From: Verrucomicrobiales bacterium
GTDB lineage: Bacteria > Verrucomicrobiota > Verrucomicrobiia > Verrucomicrobiales > DEV007
Direction: 5' to 3'
DNA length: 64,000 nt
Assembly (NCBI GenBank): GCA_016795505.1
Contig: JAEUHH010000026.1
Span: 35,688-99,687 of the forward strand
How positions within the stretch are numbered: the first letter of the stretch is position 1; every line of letters starts with the position of its first letter. The position numbers and the translations under genes were made by a program. Shown here piece by piece: positions 53,192 through 62,041 of this stretch. The notes beneath the pieces are model-generated. The model was not told where the DNA came from. It searched no databases and worked only from the letters and a program-made list of their open reading frames with translations.

Positions 53192-54142
53192 TCAGTCGAA
53201 AAAGGGAAACAGCCGCTTCAGCTCGGCCTGGGAGGGGCGGCTGCCATACTCGCACAACTCGAAGGCCTCGGCGTGTTTCACGGCTTTGCCCTTTTCCTCG
53301 CCGTACCACTCGACCAGTTCGTCGCGGAAGCGGTTGGCGAGGTTGCCGTGGCGGCTGGACCAACTGCGTTTGAGGAAGGCGAGCCGGCGCACGGGATCGT
53401 CGCCGAAGCGCTGGGCGCGGGTCTCGGGGGTGCCGGTGGCGCCTCCCTCATAGACCTGTGACTCGAGGGCGTCGAGGGCCTGCACTTTGGCATCGAACAC
53501 GTCGTCGATCGACACCGCCACGTCGGGGGTGAACGGGTAGGGCTTGGTGAAGCCGTCGGGGAAGAAGAAGAAGGCGGGATTTTTCCGCAGATACGGGGTG
53601 TCGGGGCAGAAGTAGGGCACCATCACCATGAAGGCGGCATCCTGGACGAGCAGGCCGACATTGCGGTGGTCGGGGTGGTAGTCGTAGGGCCGATGGGAGA
53701 AGACGATGTCGGCCTTCCACTCGCGGATCAGGCGCACGATTTTTTGCCGGTTTTCCAGCGTGGGCAGCAGTTCGCCGTCGTGGATGTCGAGCACCTCGAC
53801 CTCGGTGCCCATGCGGCGGGCGGCTTCCTGGACTTCGGCGGTGCGGCGCTGGGCCAGTTCGCCGCCGGACATGCCCCAGTGGCCGATGTCGCCGTTGGTG
53901 CAGGCGACGAGTTTCACCTTGTGGCCGAGTTGGGTCCATTTGATGGCGCAGCCGCCGATCTGAAACTCCGGATCGTCCGGGTGCGCGCCGAAGGCGATGA
54001 TGCGGAGCTCCTTCTTTTCCGGTTCGGCAGGGGCCGGCTCGGCGGCTTTCTTCTCCTGGGCACCGAGCCAGGCCGGTGCGGTGGCGAGGGTGAGGCAGAG
54101 GCTCAGGGCGATGAGACGGCGGGGATGTGGGACACGTTGCAT
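53192..54142 (-). CDS. Secreted PIG-L family deacetylase
   Basis: A 316-residue protein from MQRVPHPRRLIALSLCLTLA (signal peptide to about GAQ). The zinc motif AHPDD is at residues 53-57 (IIAFGAHPDDPEFQIGGCAI), with the second ligand in YDYHPDHRNVG and the typical TNGDIGHWG. PIG-L (LmbE-like) enzymes remove acetyl groups from N-acetylglucosamine-type sugars. In this setting a secreted form may act on amino-sugar polysaccharide. The 22-bp repeat element begins directly after its stop. Confidence 0.92.
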   Translation of the reverse strand: MQRVPHPRRLIALSLCLTLATAPAWLGAQEKKAAEPAPAEPEKKELRIIAFGAHPDDPEFQIGGCAIKWTQLGHKVKLVACTNGDIGHWGMSGGELAQRRTAEVQEAARRMGTEVEVLDIHDGELLPTLENRQKIVRLIREWKADIVFSHRPYDYHPDHRNVGLLVQDAAFMVMVPYFCPDTPYLRKNPAFFFFPDGFTKPYPFTPDVAVSIDDVFDAKVQALDALESQVYEGGATGTPETRAQRFGDDPVRRLAFLKRSWSSRHGNLANRFRDELVEWYGEEKGKAVKHAEAFELCEYGSRPSQAELKRLFPFFD

Positions 54143-54296
54143 GGTGCCGTGATCCTGTCGCGCCGAAGCCGCGGTCGGAAAGGAAAAAGTGCGCGCGACA
54201 GGGCACGCGATGGCGCTTGGATTGAAATGCTGCGGTGTGACGAAGGAGCGCCGACCGACGTTGCGCCGGCCGGAGATGCGCCTACACTGCCGGACC

Positions 54297-55307
54297 ATGA
54301 AAAACACCCCTGTTCGACTCGTCTGTCTGCTGCTCACCGCCGGTCTTGCGCTGCCGGTGGCGGCGGCGGAAAAGCTGAAGGTCCTGCTCATCGATGGACA
54401 GAACAATCACGCCTGGCAGCAGACCACGCCGGTCCTGCGCACCATCCTGGAGTCGAGCGGCCGCTTCGAGGTCGTCGTCTCCACCAGCCCGGCCAGCGCC
54501 CCGCGTCCGCCGGCACAGCCGAAGGAGAAGGACCCGGAAAAGCTGGCGGCCTGGAAAACGGCCTATCAGAAATGGGAAGCCGACAAGGCGGCCCACGCCA
54601 AGGCCAGCGAGTCTGCCTGGGCGGCGTGGCGGCCCGACTTTGCGGCGCATGATGTGGTGGTGTCGAACTACAACGGCGAAAAGTGGCCCGAGCCGGTCCA
54701 GCAGGCGCTGGAGGCTTACGTGTCCGGCGGCGGCGGATTCGTTGCGGTGCATGCGGCGAATAATTCCCATCCGGAATGGAAAGCCTACAACGAGATGATC
54801 GCCGTGGGCGGCTGGGGCGGGCGCTCCGAGCTGAGCGGTCCCTACCTGCGTCTGCGCGACGGGAAATGGGTGCGGGACACGACGCCCGGCCGTGGGGGTT
54901 CGCATGGGTCAAAGCACGAATTTCTCATTGAGACGCGGGCGCCGGAGCATCCTATCGTGAAAGGGCTACCGGAGAAATGGCTCCATGCCACCGACGAGCT
55001 CTACGACCGCCTGCGCGGACCGGCGGAGCGGGTGACGGTGCTGGCTTCCGCGTTTTCCGACCCGAAGACGAACGGCTCCGGTGAGCACGAGCCCATCCTG
55101 ATGGTGACGGAGTATGGGAAGGGCCGTGTCTTTCACACCACGCTCGGTCATGACACGGTGGCGATGGGCAGCGTGGGCTTTCAGGAAACGCTGAAGCGCG
55201 GCACCGAATGGGCCGCGACCGGTGCGGTGACCTTTGGCCCGGTGAGCGCGACCGATTTGCCGGCCGATCGGGTCGGTGTCCGGGAGGTCGCTCCGGCCGG
55301 TCAGTGA
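54297..55307 (+). CDS. Secreted ThuA-like protein (glutamine amidotransferase-like fold)
   Basis: A 336-residue protein with signal peptide [20 protein letters not shown]. ThuA hallmarks: [95 protein letters not shown] and [20 protein letters not shown]. An extra charged helical stretch (about 65-105) is inserted after the first strand-helix unit. ThuA proteins are implicated in disaccharide (trehalose/keto-sugar) metabolism and often accompany DUF1080 proteins. It is divergent from the PIG-L gene. Confidence 0.92.
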   Translation: MKNTPVRLVCLLLTAGLALPVAAAEKLKVLLIDGQNNHAWQQTTPVLRTILESSGRFEVVVSTSPASAPRPPAQPKEKDPEKLAAWKTAYQKWEADKAAHAKASESAWAAWRPDFAAHDVVVSNYNGEKWPEPVQQALEAYVSGGGGFVAVHAANNSHPEWKAYNEMIAVGGWGGRSELSGPYLRLRDGKWVRDTTPGRGGSHGSKHEFLIETRAPEHPIVKGLPEKWLHATDELYDRLRGPAERVTVLASAFSDPKTNGSGEHEPILMVTEYGKGRVFHTTLGHDTVAMGSVGFQETLKRGTEWAATGAVTFGPVSATDLPADRVGVREVAPAGQ

Positions 55308-55456
55308 TGCGCCGGAAAAGTCGTTGCAAGCGGGGGCGGGCGTGATTGAATGGCCGTCCCCGCCCGGCGGGGCTTTCACTGGCCGACAGCGTCGTGGCGG
55401 GGTCGTCGCGGGGAGCGGCCCCGGATTTGTTTTTTCCAGATCGATTACCAGATATC

Positions 55457-56386
55457 ATGAGCAAGCGCGTCGTTTTGTTGTTCGCCGGGCAGGGGGCCCA
55501 GACCGTGGGCATGGGACAGGACTTGGCCAGCGAGTATCCGGCTGCTGCGGCGCGGTTTGCCCAGGCCGATGCGATACTGGGCTTTCCGCTGTCGGAGACG
55601 ATGTTCGCCGGGCCCCAGGAGCAACTGACCCGCACTTCCCGCTGCCAGCCGGCTCTTTACGTGCACGGGCTGGTCTGCCTGGAACTCATCCGCGAGCGGG
55701 TGGCGGGGCTGGAGATCGCCGGGACGGCCGGCTTATCGCTGGGGGAATTCACCGCCCATGCCGCGGCCGGGACCTTCGATTTTGAGACCGGCCTGCGGCT
55801 GGTCGCGCGGCGCGGACAGTTCATGGAGGAAGCCACCGACACCACCGCTGGCTCGATGGCCGCCATGATCGGCGGTGAGGAGAGCGCGGTGCGGGCGCTG
55901 GCCGAATCCTGCGGTGTCGATGTGGCGAATTTCAATGCCCCGGGCCAGATCGTCCTCTCCGGGACACGCGAGGGCATCGCCCGCGCCATCGCCGGGGCCA
56001 AAGAACACGGGATCAAGATCGCCAAGGAACTCGACGTGGCCGGCGCCTACCACTCGCGGCTCATGCAGAGCGCCCAGGACAAGTTGTCCTCCGAGCTGGC
56101 CCTCGTGGCGGTCCGGACGCCGTCGGTGCCCGTGGTGTGCAACTACGAAGCCCGCCGGGTGAGCGAGCCGGCCGAGATCCGGCTCACTCTGGAGCGTCAG
56201 GTCACCGGCTCGGTGCGCTGGAGCGAGTCGATGCGCGTCTTTCTCGATGCCGGCGAGACCACTTTTCTGGAACTCGGTCCCGGCGGCGTTCTGGCCGGCC
56301 TGATGAAGCGCATTGAGCGGTCGGCCACGGTGATTTCGGTCGATAATGCGGCCACGCTGGAGAGTGCCATCGCGGCGCTGGCGTGA
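55457..56386 (+). CDS. fabD: Malonyl-CoA:ACP transacylase
   Basis: A 309-residue protein from MSKRVVLLFAGQGAQTVGMG. Catalytic Ser94 is in GLSLGEFTAH and His199 in DVAGAYHSRLM. The arginine/oxyanion and Gln features (GQGAQ, QPALYVHGL) are present. It loads malonyl groups onto acyl carrier protein for fatty-acid synthesis. Other fab genes are not adjacent, so fabD is separated from the usual fab cluster here. No close upstream gene shares its strand without a gap (149 bp), so it likely has its own promoter. Confidence 0.95.
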   Translation: MSKRVVLLFAGQGAQTVGMGQDLASEYPAAAARFAQADAILGFPLSETMFAGPQEQLTRTSRCQPALYVHGLVCLELIRERVAGLEIAGTAGLSLGEFTAHAAAGTFDFETGLRLVARRGQFMEEATDTTAGSMAAMIGGEESAVRALAESCGVDVANFNAPGQIVLSGTREGIARAIAGAKEHGIKIAKELDVAGAYHSRLMQSAQDKLSSELALVAVRTPSVPVVCNYEARRVSEPAEIRLTLERQVTGSVRWSESMRVFLDAGETTFLELGPGGVLAGLMKRIERSATVISVDNAATLESAIAALA

Positions 56387-56445
56387 ATTGGTCTCGCGTA
56401 ACAGGCACCGTCAGGATGGGAAAATAGCCCCGGCATCCCCGACTC

Positions 56446-56748
56446 ATGTTGCACAGCGCATTCGACACCACACGCGTCGTCTGCAAGCGGGAGATCGGCG
56501 GCATTCCCCACGAGGTTTGTGCGGAGGCCGTCGCCACGCCCAATCCGGGCGGGCAGACGGTGAAGATCGAGTTGAGGGCCTTTTTGCGCTCCGAGGAGCA
56601 GACCCATCTGGGGGAGACGCTGGTGCCAGAATGGCTGCCGAAGCCGCAAACCGTGGTCGAAGGGGCGGAGCCCGCCGAGATGCACAAGGTCGTGGCCGAT
56701 GTCTTTGCCTCGTGGTGCCGACGAGTCGAAGAAGCCCTGCCCGGGTGA
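56446..56748 (+). CDS. Small conserved-looking hypothetical protein
   Basis: A 100-residue cytoplasmic protein from MLHSAFDTTRVVCKREIGGI. It has no signal peptide or membrane segment. Composition is balanced (Glu, Val, Pro, Trp), with Cys residues in VVCKRE, EVCAEA and SWCRR. It lies 59 bp after fabD and just before the tRNA gene on the other strand. I do not recognise the family. The even amino-acid mix and position support a real gene. Confidence 0.6.
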   Translation: MLHSAFDTTRVVCKREIGGIPHEVCAEAVATPNPGGQTVKIELRAFLRSEEQTHLGETLVPEWLPKPQTVVEGAEPAEMHKVVADVFASWCRRVEEALPG

Positions 56749-56756
56749 AGGGCGGC

Positions 56757-56830
56757 TGGTGCGGGTACAGGGAATCGAACCCTGGTCTCAAGCTTGGGAA
56801 GCTCGCGTCCTACCATTGAACGACACCCGC
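56757..56830 (-). tRNA. tRNA-Gly (anticodon CCC)
   Basis: A 74-nt cloverleaf with encoded CCA, read on the minus strand. The acceptor stem starts GCGGGTG and pairs with TACCCGC. The anticodon stem is CGAGC/GCTTG with loop TTCCCAA, giving CCC at positions 34-36. The T arm is CAGGG-TTCGATT-CCCTG. The discriminator is A rather than the U common in bacterial Gly tRNAs. Confidence 0.95.
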
Positions 56831-57011
56831 AAGGTGGCCGTGGTGAACCGGTGGGGATGATGCCGCGTCCGGGGCTGGCTTTCAAGGGCAAATCCTTCCG
56901 GATGTGCCGGCACTTGCCGGGGGACTGCTCTTGGCGCACCTTTGCGCTCCGATCCGGGCTCCGGCGCCGGTCTTTTCTTTTCTCTTCCAGTCTCCATTCC
57001 CCTCGCTTCCC

Positions 57012-58382
57012 ATGCCCGTTGACGGAAAAACCACGGTCGGCCTGATCTCTCTCGGGTGCGCCAAGAACCTGATCGATTCCGAGATCATGATCGGCCACCT
57101 GCAGCAGGCCGGCATGATGATGACGCCGGAGCCGGAACTCGCCGATGTGCTCATCATCAACACCTGCTCGTTCATCGATCAGGCGAAAAAGGAGAGCGTC
57201 GACACCATCCTCGGCGCGGTGGATGATCGTCAGGTGGCCCGGCCGCGGCAAAAGATCATTGTGGCGGGCTGTCTCTCGCAGCGTTTTTCGCAGGAGTTGC
57301 CGGGTCTGATGCCGGAGGTGGACGCTTTCATCGGCCTGGACCAGATCACTTCGGTCGCGCCGGTGATACAGGGGCTCATCGCCAAGGACGAGGCGCCGCA
57401 CGGGGAGAATCTGGTCACGGCGACGCCGAAATACATCCCGGACTATGACACGCCGCGCTTCCGCCTGACGCCACGGCATTCGGCCTACATCAAGATCGCG
57501 GAGGGCTGCAATCATCCGTGCTCTTTCTGCATCATCCCGAAGATCCGCGGGCGCCATCGCTCGCGGACGCTGGAGTCGGTGGTCCGGGAGGCGGAGGATC
57601 TGGTACGCTCGGGGGTGAAGGAGCTGAACCTGATCTCGCAGGACACGACCTATTTCGGCATGGATCGCTGGGAGGAGGCTCGTCCGAATCCCCGGAGCCC
57701 CGTTGACTCGTCGAAGGGCGACTCACTGGCTTCGCTGCTGCGGGCGCTGAATGCGATCGAGGGTGATTTCTGGATCCGGCTGCTCTACACGCATCCGGCG
57801 CACTGGAGCGACGAGCTGATCGAGACCATCGCGGGCTGTGAAAAGGTGGCCCGCTATGTGGACATGCCTCTGCAGCACATCTCCGACCGGATGCTGGACA
57901 AGATGCGCCGCGAGACGGACGGGGCCTACATCCGCGATTTGGTCCGCCGGATGCGGGCGGGCATTCCCGATCTGGCGGTGCGCACGACGTTCATCGTGGG
58001 CTTTCCGGGTGAGACGGATGCGGACTTCGACGAGTTGCTCGGCTTTCTCGACGAGGCGCAGTTTGAGCGGGCCAGTGTGTTCACCTACTCGCGGGAGGAG
58101 GGCACCCGGGCGGCTAAGCTGGAGGGTCAGGTGCACCACATGACGCGAAAGCGGCGGTGGAATGCGGCGATGCGGCGGCTGGAGCAACTGGCCGAGGTCC
58201 GCAATCAGAACCAGGTCGGCCGCCGGCTGAAGGTGCTGGTCGATGCGCCCGGTCAGGCGCGCGGCGAGATGGATGCGCCCGAGGTGGATGGCACGATCTT
58301 CGTGCCGGCGGAGTTGCCGGTGGGACAATTCGCCGAAGTGACAGTGCGCGACTGGCGTGGCTACGATCTGGTGGCCGAATAA
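57012..58382 (+). CDS. rimO: Ribosomal protein S12 methylthiotransferase RimO
   Basis: A 456-residue radical-SAM methylthiotransferase. The N-terminal cluster Cys are C16 (LISLGCAKNLIDSE), C52 (INTCSF) and C87 (VAGCLSQR). The radical-SAM CxxxCxxC is C166/C170/C173 in EGCNHPCSFCIIP. The C-terminal TRAM domain ends in VTVRDWRGYDLVAE. The SLGCAKNLIDSE opening distinguishes RimO from MiaB. RimO modifies an Asp of ribosomal protein S12. A longer upstream start would add a hydrophobic leader that does not belong to the family. Confidence 0.95.
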   Translation: MPVDGKTTVGLISLGCAKNLIDSEIMIGHLQQAGMMMTPEPELADVLIINTCSFIDQAKKESVDTILGAVDDRQVARPRQKIIVAGCLSQRFSQELPGLMPEVDAFIGLDQITSVAPVIQGLIAKDEAPHGENLVTATPKYIPDYDTPRFRLTPRHSAYIKIAEGCNHPCSFCIIPKIRGRHRSRTLESVVREAEDLVRSGVKELNLISQDTTYFGMDRWEEARPNPRSPVDSSKGDSLASLLRALNAIEGDFWIRLLYTHPAHWSDELIETIAGCEKVARYVDMPLQHISDRMLDKMRRETDGAYIRDLVRRMRAGIPDLAVRTTFIVGFPGETDADFDELLGFLDEAQFERASVFTYSREEGTRAAKLEGQVHHMTRKRRWNAAMRRLEQLAEVRNQNQVGRRLKVLVDAPGQARGEMDAPEVDGTIFVPAELPVGQFAEVTVRDWRGYDLVAE

Positions 58383-58578
58383 AGGGCAGAAGTGAGCGGT
58401 GCTGGTGCGGCATCCTGACAGCCGGGGCAAGGCCGGGCGGGGGGAGGGAAATGTTTTCGCCCTGAGGCGGGAAAAAGGCTTGCAGGCTTGGGCAGGGTCG
58501 CGGGATACTGCGCGCAGTCCTCGGATCGGGAGATCGGTCCGGGTTGCCATAGCCCACTGCCTCTCCTTTCCCCCGCCG

Positions 58579-60402
58579 ATGTTTTTCCGCCGTTTCCCAG
58601 TCCGATCGAGTGCCGTCGTGGCGGCGGTGTTGGCGTGGGCGAGTCAGGTGGCGGTAGGGCAGCAACAGTTGCTCCAGAAAAACTACGACACCCAGGGTGC
58701 GACGCGCCTCGAGGTGAGATCGGTGTTTTCCACCGGTGTGTGCCGCGGCTATCTGCCGGTGCGAGTGACGATCCGGAATGGGACGGTCCTCGACCGGTCC
58801 TGGTCGTTGGATTTCTCCTACTCAGGTGGCTGGAATGAAATGGCCTACCGTTCCCGCTTTTCTGTCGCTGCGGGGGCGGGGCAGGAGGTGGTGCGCGAGC
58901 TGCTGGTGCCGGTGCCGACGGCGGCGAGCGGGGGCACCTACTACCAGCAGTTGGAGGTCAGGGCGGGCAGTCCCGGTCTGCCCAGCGAGCAAAATTTCCA
59001 CTCCTCGAATCTCAACGCCGACTGGCCCGCCCTGGCGATCAGCAAGGGACTCGCGGAACGCAATCTCGGTGCGCTCGATGGCAAGGTGTCCTCCACGGTG
59101 CCGGGCACGGAGCATTTTGCCGGGTCGTTTGAGACCGACGAATTGCCGGCGGACTGGCGGGCCTACACGGGCTTCGATGCGCTGCTCATCACCGAGGAGG
59201 AGTGGGACGGGCTGGCTCCCGGGACGCGTCAGGCCATTCTGGAATGGACCCGGCTGGGTGGCTCGCTGGAGCTTTACACCAGCGCCGCGGAGGCCGGGAG
59301 CATCCTCCCGCGGCTGGAGTTGGGTGGTGAACGACCCGACCCGGGGCTGGTCCGCCGAGGGCTCGGTCAGGTGCGGGCCTGGACGTGGAATGGCCGGGAT
59401 CTGGACGCGGAGAAGACCGTCGCCCGCTACCGGGGGATGCAGAGCCTGACGTATCAACTGCGCGAGGACTACCGGGGTGGCTGGAGGCTACTCAACTTGT
59501 TTGGGGAGAAAGATTTCAATCCTCTGCTCGTGGTGCTTTTGCTCATCGCCTTTGCCGTGGTGGTGGGACCGGTGAATCTGTTCGTTCTGGCCAAGCCGGG
59601 ACGCCGGCACCGGCTGTTCATCACCACGCCGATCATATCGCTGGTGGCGAGTCTGCTCATTCTGCTGCTCATTCTTTTTGGCGATGGCATCGGCGGGGCT
59701 GGCAGGCGCATCGTGTTGGCGAATCTGGTGCCGACGGCGACGGAGAAGCGCCTCTACGTGGTCCAGGAGCAGGTCAGCCGCACCGGCGTGCTGCTGGGGA
59801 GTGCATTCGAAGCCGGGGAGCCCGGCTTCCTCTCCCCGGTGCTGCTGCCGCCGTCTCAATGGAACCGCATGCTCATGTCGAACAGCCCGCTGGCCGCCTA
59901 CAGTTTCGACGGACAGGTCTATCGAGGCGATTGGTTCAAGAGCCGCAGCGAGCAGGGGCACTACTACCAGACCGTGCTGCCCACCCGGTCGCGGATCGAA
60001 CTGCAGGCGGCTTCGCCCGATGGGAAGACGCCGCCGCGTCTGTTTTCGAGCCTGGAATTCACCGTGTCGGAGCTGTTTTACCGTGACGATCTGGGCGTGG
60101 TGTGGCGGGCCGCGGGTGACGGTCCCATCGCCGGTGGCCAGGCCATTGTGCTGGAGCCGGTGGATTTTTCGGAGTTGAGTGCGTGGTGGAAGAGGCGGAT
60201 CGACGCCTTCAGCCAGTCCCAGCGCAAGCGCGCCGCGGAACTGTGGAAAAACGACGGGCATTTTTTCGCCGTATCGAGCGATCCCAAAGCCGGATTTGTC
60301 GACACTCTGGACGCCATCCGCTGGTGGGGGAATGACGCCCTCATCTACGGCCCCGTCCAGACCGCCCCCGCGCCGGCCGCGCCGACTCCCGCCGCCCAGT
60401 GA
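58579..60402 (+). CDS. Exported membrane protein of an ABC module, unknown family
   Basis: A 607-residue protein with a signal peptide (MFFRRFPVRSSAVVAAVLAW, to about VAVGQQ). The large N-terminal periplasmic part contains RGYLPVRVTIRNGTVLDRSW and GFDALLITEEEWDGLAPGTR, an element also seen in gliding/GldG-like and DUF4350-type proteins. Two transmembrane helices at about 314-365 (LLVVLLLIAFAVVVGPVNLF, ITTPIISLVASLLILLLILF) are followed by another soluble domain. The ABC ATPase gene starts 10 bp later, so the two are coupled. The family is not one I can name with confidence. Confidence 0.75.
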   Translation: MFFRRFPVRSSAVVAAVLAWASQVAVGQQQLLQKNYDTQGATRLEVRSVFSTGVCRGYLPVRVTIRNGTVLDRSWSLDFSYSGGWNEMAYRSRFSVAAGAGQEVVRELLVPVPTAASGGTYYQQLEVRAGSPGLPSEQNFHSSNLNADWPALAISKGLAERNLGALDGKVSSTVPGTEHFAGSFETDELPADWRAYTGFDALLITEEEWDGLAPGTRQAILEWTRLGGSLELYTSAAEAGSILPRLELGGERPDPGLVRRGLGQVRAWTWNGRDLDAEKTVARYRGMQSLTYQLREDYRGGWRLLNLFGEKDFNPLLVVLLLIAFAVVVGPVNLFVLAKPGRRHRLFITTPIISLVASLLILLLILFGDGIGGAGRRIVLANLVPTATEKRLYVVQEQVSRTGVLLGSAFEAGEPGFLSPVLLPPSQWNRMLMSNSPLAAYSFDGQVYRGDWFKSRSEQGHYYQTVLPTRSRIELQAASPDGKTPPRLFSSLEFTVSELFYRDDLGVVWRAAGDGPIAGGQAIVLEPVDFSELSAWWKRRIDAFSQSQRKRAAELWKNDGHFFAVSSDPKAGFVDTLDAIRWWGNDALIYGPVQTAPAPAAPTPAAQ

Positions 60403-60412
60403 TCGATCCGCC

Positions 60413-61459
60413 ATGAGTGCCGCCGCCGCCCCAGCCGAATCGCCGCCGCCTCCCGAGACGCCCGCCGTCCCGGTGAAGCCACCCGCCATCGAGGTGCGGG
60501 ACCTGCACCGGTTCTTCGGTTCGCTGAAAGCCGTGGACGGCATCTCCTTCACCGTCGCACCGGGCCAGGTGGTCGGCTTCGTCGGGGCCAATGGCGCCGG
60601 CAAGACCACCACCATGCGCATCATCGCCACGCTCGACTATCCGAACCGTGGCATCGTGAAAGTTTGCGGCATCGACGTGGTCCAGTATCCCGCACTGGTT
60701 CGGCATCGCATCGGCTGGATGCCCGACAGCTTCGGCACCTATGACAACATGACGGTGGTCGAGTACCTCGACTTTTTCGCCCGCGCCCTCGGCTTCAAGG
60801 GCGAGGAGCGTGCCGCCCGGGTGCGCGATGTCATGGACTTCACCGATCTCACGCCGCTGGCCGATCGTCTGATCAACAAGCTCAGCAAAGGCATGGGTCA
60901 GCGCCTCTGCCTGGGCCGCGCGCTGATCCACGACCCCGACGTGCTGATCCTGGACGAGCCCGCCGCCGGACTCGACCCGAAGGCCCGCGTCGAGCTGAAG
61001 CACCTGATCCGCATCCTCGCCGACGACGGAAAGACCGTCTTCATCAGTTCCCACATCCTGTCCGAACTCGGCGAGATGTGCGACAGCCTGCTTTTCATCA
61101 ACCGCGGCCGCGTCATTCACCATGGCTCGGCCGAGAGCCTGAAGCAGACCACCGGCGCCACCACTGTGGTCGATGTCCAGACCGCCGGCGATCCGGAGAA
61201 GATCGGCGAATGGGCTCAGCTTTCGCCCCATGTCACCTTGAAAGAGGCCCGCAAGCGCGGGGCCCGGATCGAGATCGACTCCGTCGACCCCGAGGTTATT
61301 GCCGGCGTGCTGCGCCGCATGGTGAACGACGGCATTCCCGTGATCGAATTCCACCGCGAGGAGCGGAAGCTCGAGGACGCCTTCATCGAGATCCTCGGCG
61401 AGATGGAAAAAGGCGCTCCGTCGCCGGTGCAACAGCCGGGAGTTTCCGTTGGGACCTGA
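60413..61459 (+). CDS. ABC-type transporter ATP-binding protein
   Basis: A 348-residue protein from MSAAAAPAESPPPPETPAVP, with a Pro-rich N-terminal extension of about 25 residues. Walker A is GANGAGKTTTMR, the signature is LSKGMGQRL, and Walker B is VLILDEPAAGLD. The switch His is in FISSHILSELGEMC. The domain after residue 240 carries LEDAFIEI near the C-terminus, as in exporters related to gliding GldA/NatA-type ATPases. It probably powers export with the membrane protein encoded just upstream. No typical ABC-2 permease gene is seen here, so a permease must be encoded elsewhere or the upstream protein substitutes. Confidence 0.9.
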   Translation: MSAAAAPAESPPPPETPAVPVKPPAIEVRDLHRFFGSLKAVDGISFTVAPGQVVGFVGANGAGKTTTMRIIATLDYPNRGIVKVCGIDVVQYPALVRHRIGWMPDSFGTYDNMTVVEYLDFFARALGFKGEERAARVRDVMDFTDLTPLADRLINKLSKGMGQRLCLGRALIHDPDVLILDEPAAGLDPKARVELKHLIRILADDGKTVFISSHILSELGEMCDSLLFINRGRVIHHGSAESLKQTTGATTVVDVQTAGDPEKIGEWAQLSPHVTLKEARKRGARIEIDSVDPEVIAGVLRRMVNDGIPVIEFHREERKLEDAFIEILGEMEKGAPSPVQQPGVSVGT

Positions 61460-61467
61460 GCGCTCAG
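61456..61467. other. 12-bp palindrome spanning both stops of convergent genes
   Basis: CTGAGCGCTCAG is perfectly self-complementary and includes the TGA of the ABC ATPase gene and, on the other strand, the TGA of the GtrA-like gene. The two stops are 4 bp apart. No T-run follows. Confidence 0.6.
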
Positions 61468-61985
61468 CCTTTGAAGACGAAGAATTTCCGGGCCACAAAA
61501 TTGATCAGCGCCGAAAACACCGCGTTCGTCAGGATGGCCACATTGGTTGCCACACCGAACTGGTGCACCAGCCATGGACCTGCCACCTGGCTCAGGATGA
61601 AGCTGATCCCGTTGATCAGGGTGAAGAAAAAGAACTCAAGCCAGGGATGGTGCCGCCCGCGCTGAAAGACCAGCAGCACGTTCATGAAATACACCGCCAC
61701 ATTCGTTGTGAAGAAGGCGATCGTGTTGTTGATCAGCAGATTGCGCGCCCGCAGCGCGTCGGTGATGGGCGCGCCATCCACCAGCATCCCTTCATAGGCC
61801 GGGATCAGTGTCTTCGAAAGCGCGACGACCTGCGCCACTGCGATGACCGTCGCCAGCGCGCCGCAGACGCCGTAGATGGTGAGTTGGACCACCCAGGGCA
61901 TGTCGCGATCCCGCACCCGGCGCCAGGAAGTGGCGGGGCTTTGGCGGAAGAAAAAGGCGAACCATTCAGTGACGAGAGCGCTCAT
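61464..61985 (-). CDS. GtrA-like small membrane protein
   Basis: A 173-residue protein from the ATG complementary to 61983-61985; a GTG 18 bp upstream is an alternative. Four hydrophobic helices are evident (LTIYGVCGALATVIAVAQVV, FFTTNVAVYFMNVLLVF, FFFFTLINGISFILSQVAGP, VAILTNAVFSALINFVARKF). The C-terminal NFVARKFFVFKG is a typical GtrA ending. GtrA proteins are linked to polyprenyl-sugar translocation or cell-surface polysaccharide synthesis. It lies 56 bp downstream of the third sulfatase gene on the same strand. Confidence 0.85.
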   Translation of the reverse strand: MSALVTEWFAFFFRQSPATSWRRVRDRDMPWVVQLTIYGVCGALATVIAVAQVVALSKTLIPAYEGMLVDGAPITDALRARNLLINNTIAFFTTNVAVYFMNVLLVFQRGRHHPWLEFFFFTLINGISFILSQVAGPWLVHQFGVATNVAILTNAVFSALINFVARKFFVFKG

Positions 61986-62041
61986 GCGGGAAAGGGCCGC
62001 CACCCTGCTTCAAGCGCGCGACTTTGCAAGCGATCAGCCCG

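Noticed and set aside
55350..55390. Terminator after the ThuA-like gene (CCCCGC/GCGGGG stem)
   Set aside because: The stem is short with an unclear loop and only three T residues follow, so it is not better than chance in this GC-rich DNA.
56757..56830. tRNA-Gly as an integration site for a mobile island
   Set aside because: No integrase gene and no duplicated tRNA 3' end were seen near it; the flanking genes (fabD, rimO) are housekeeping.
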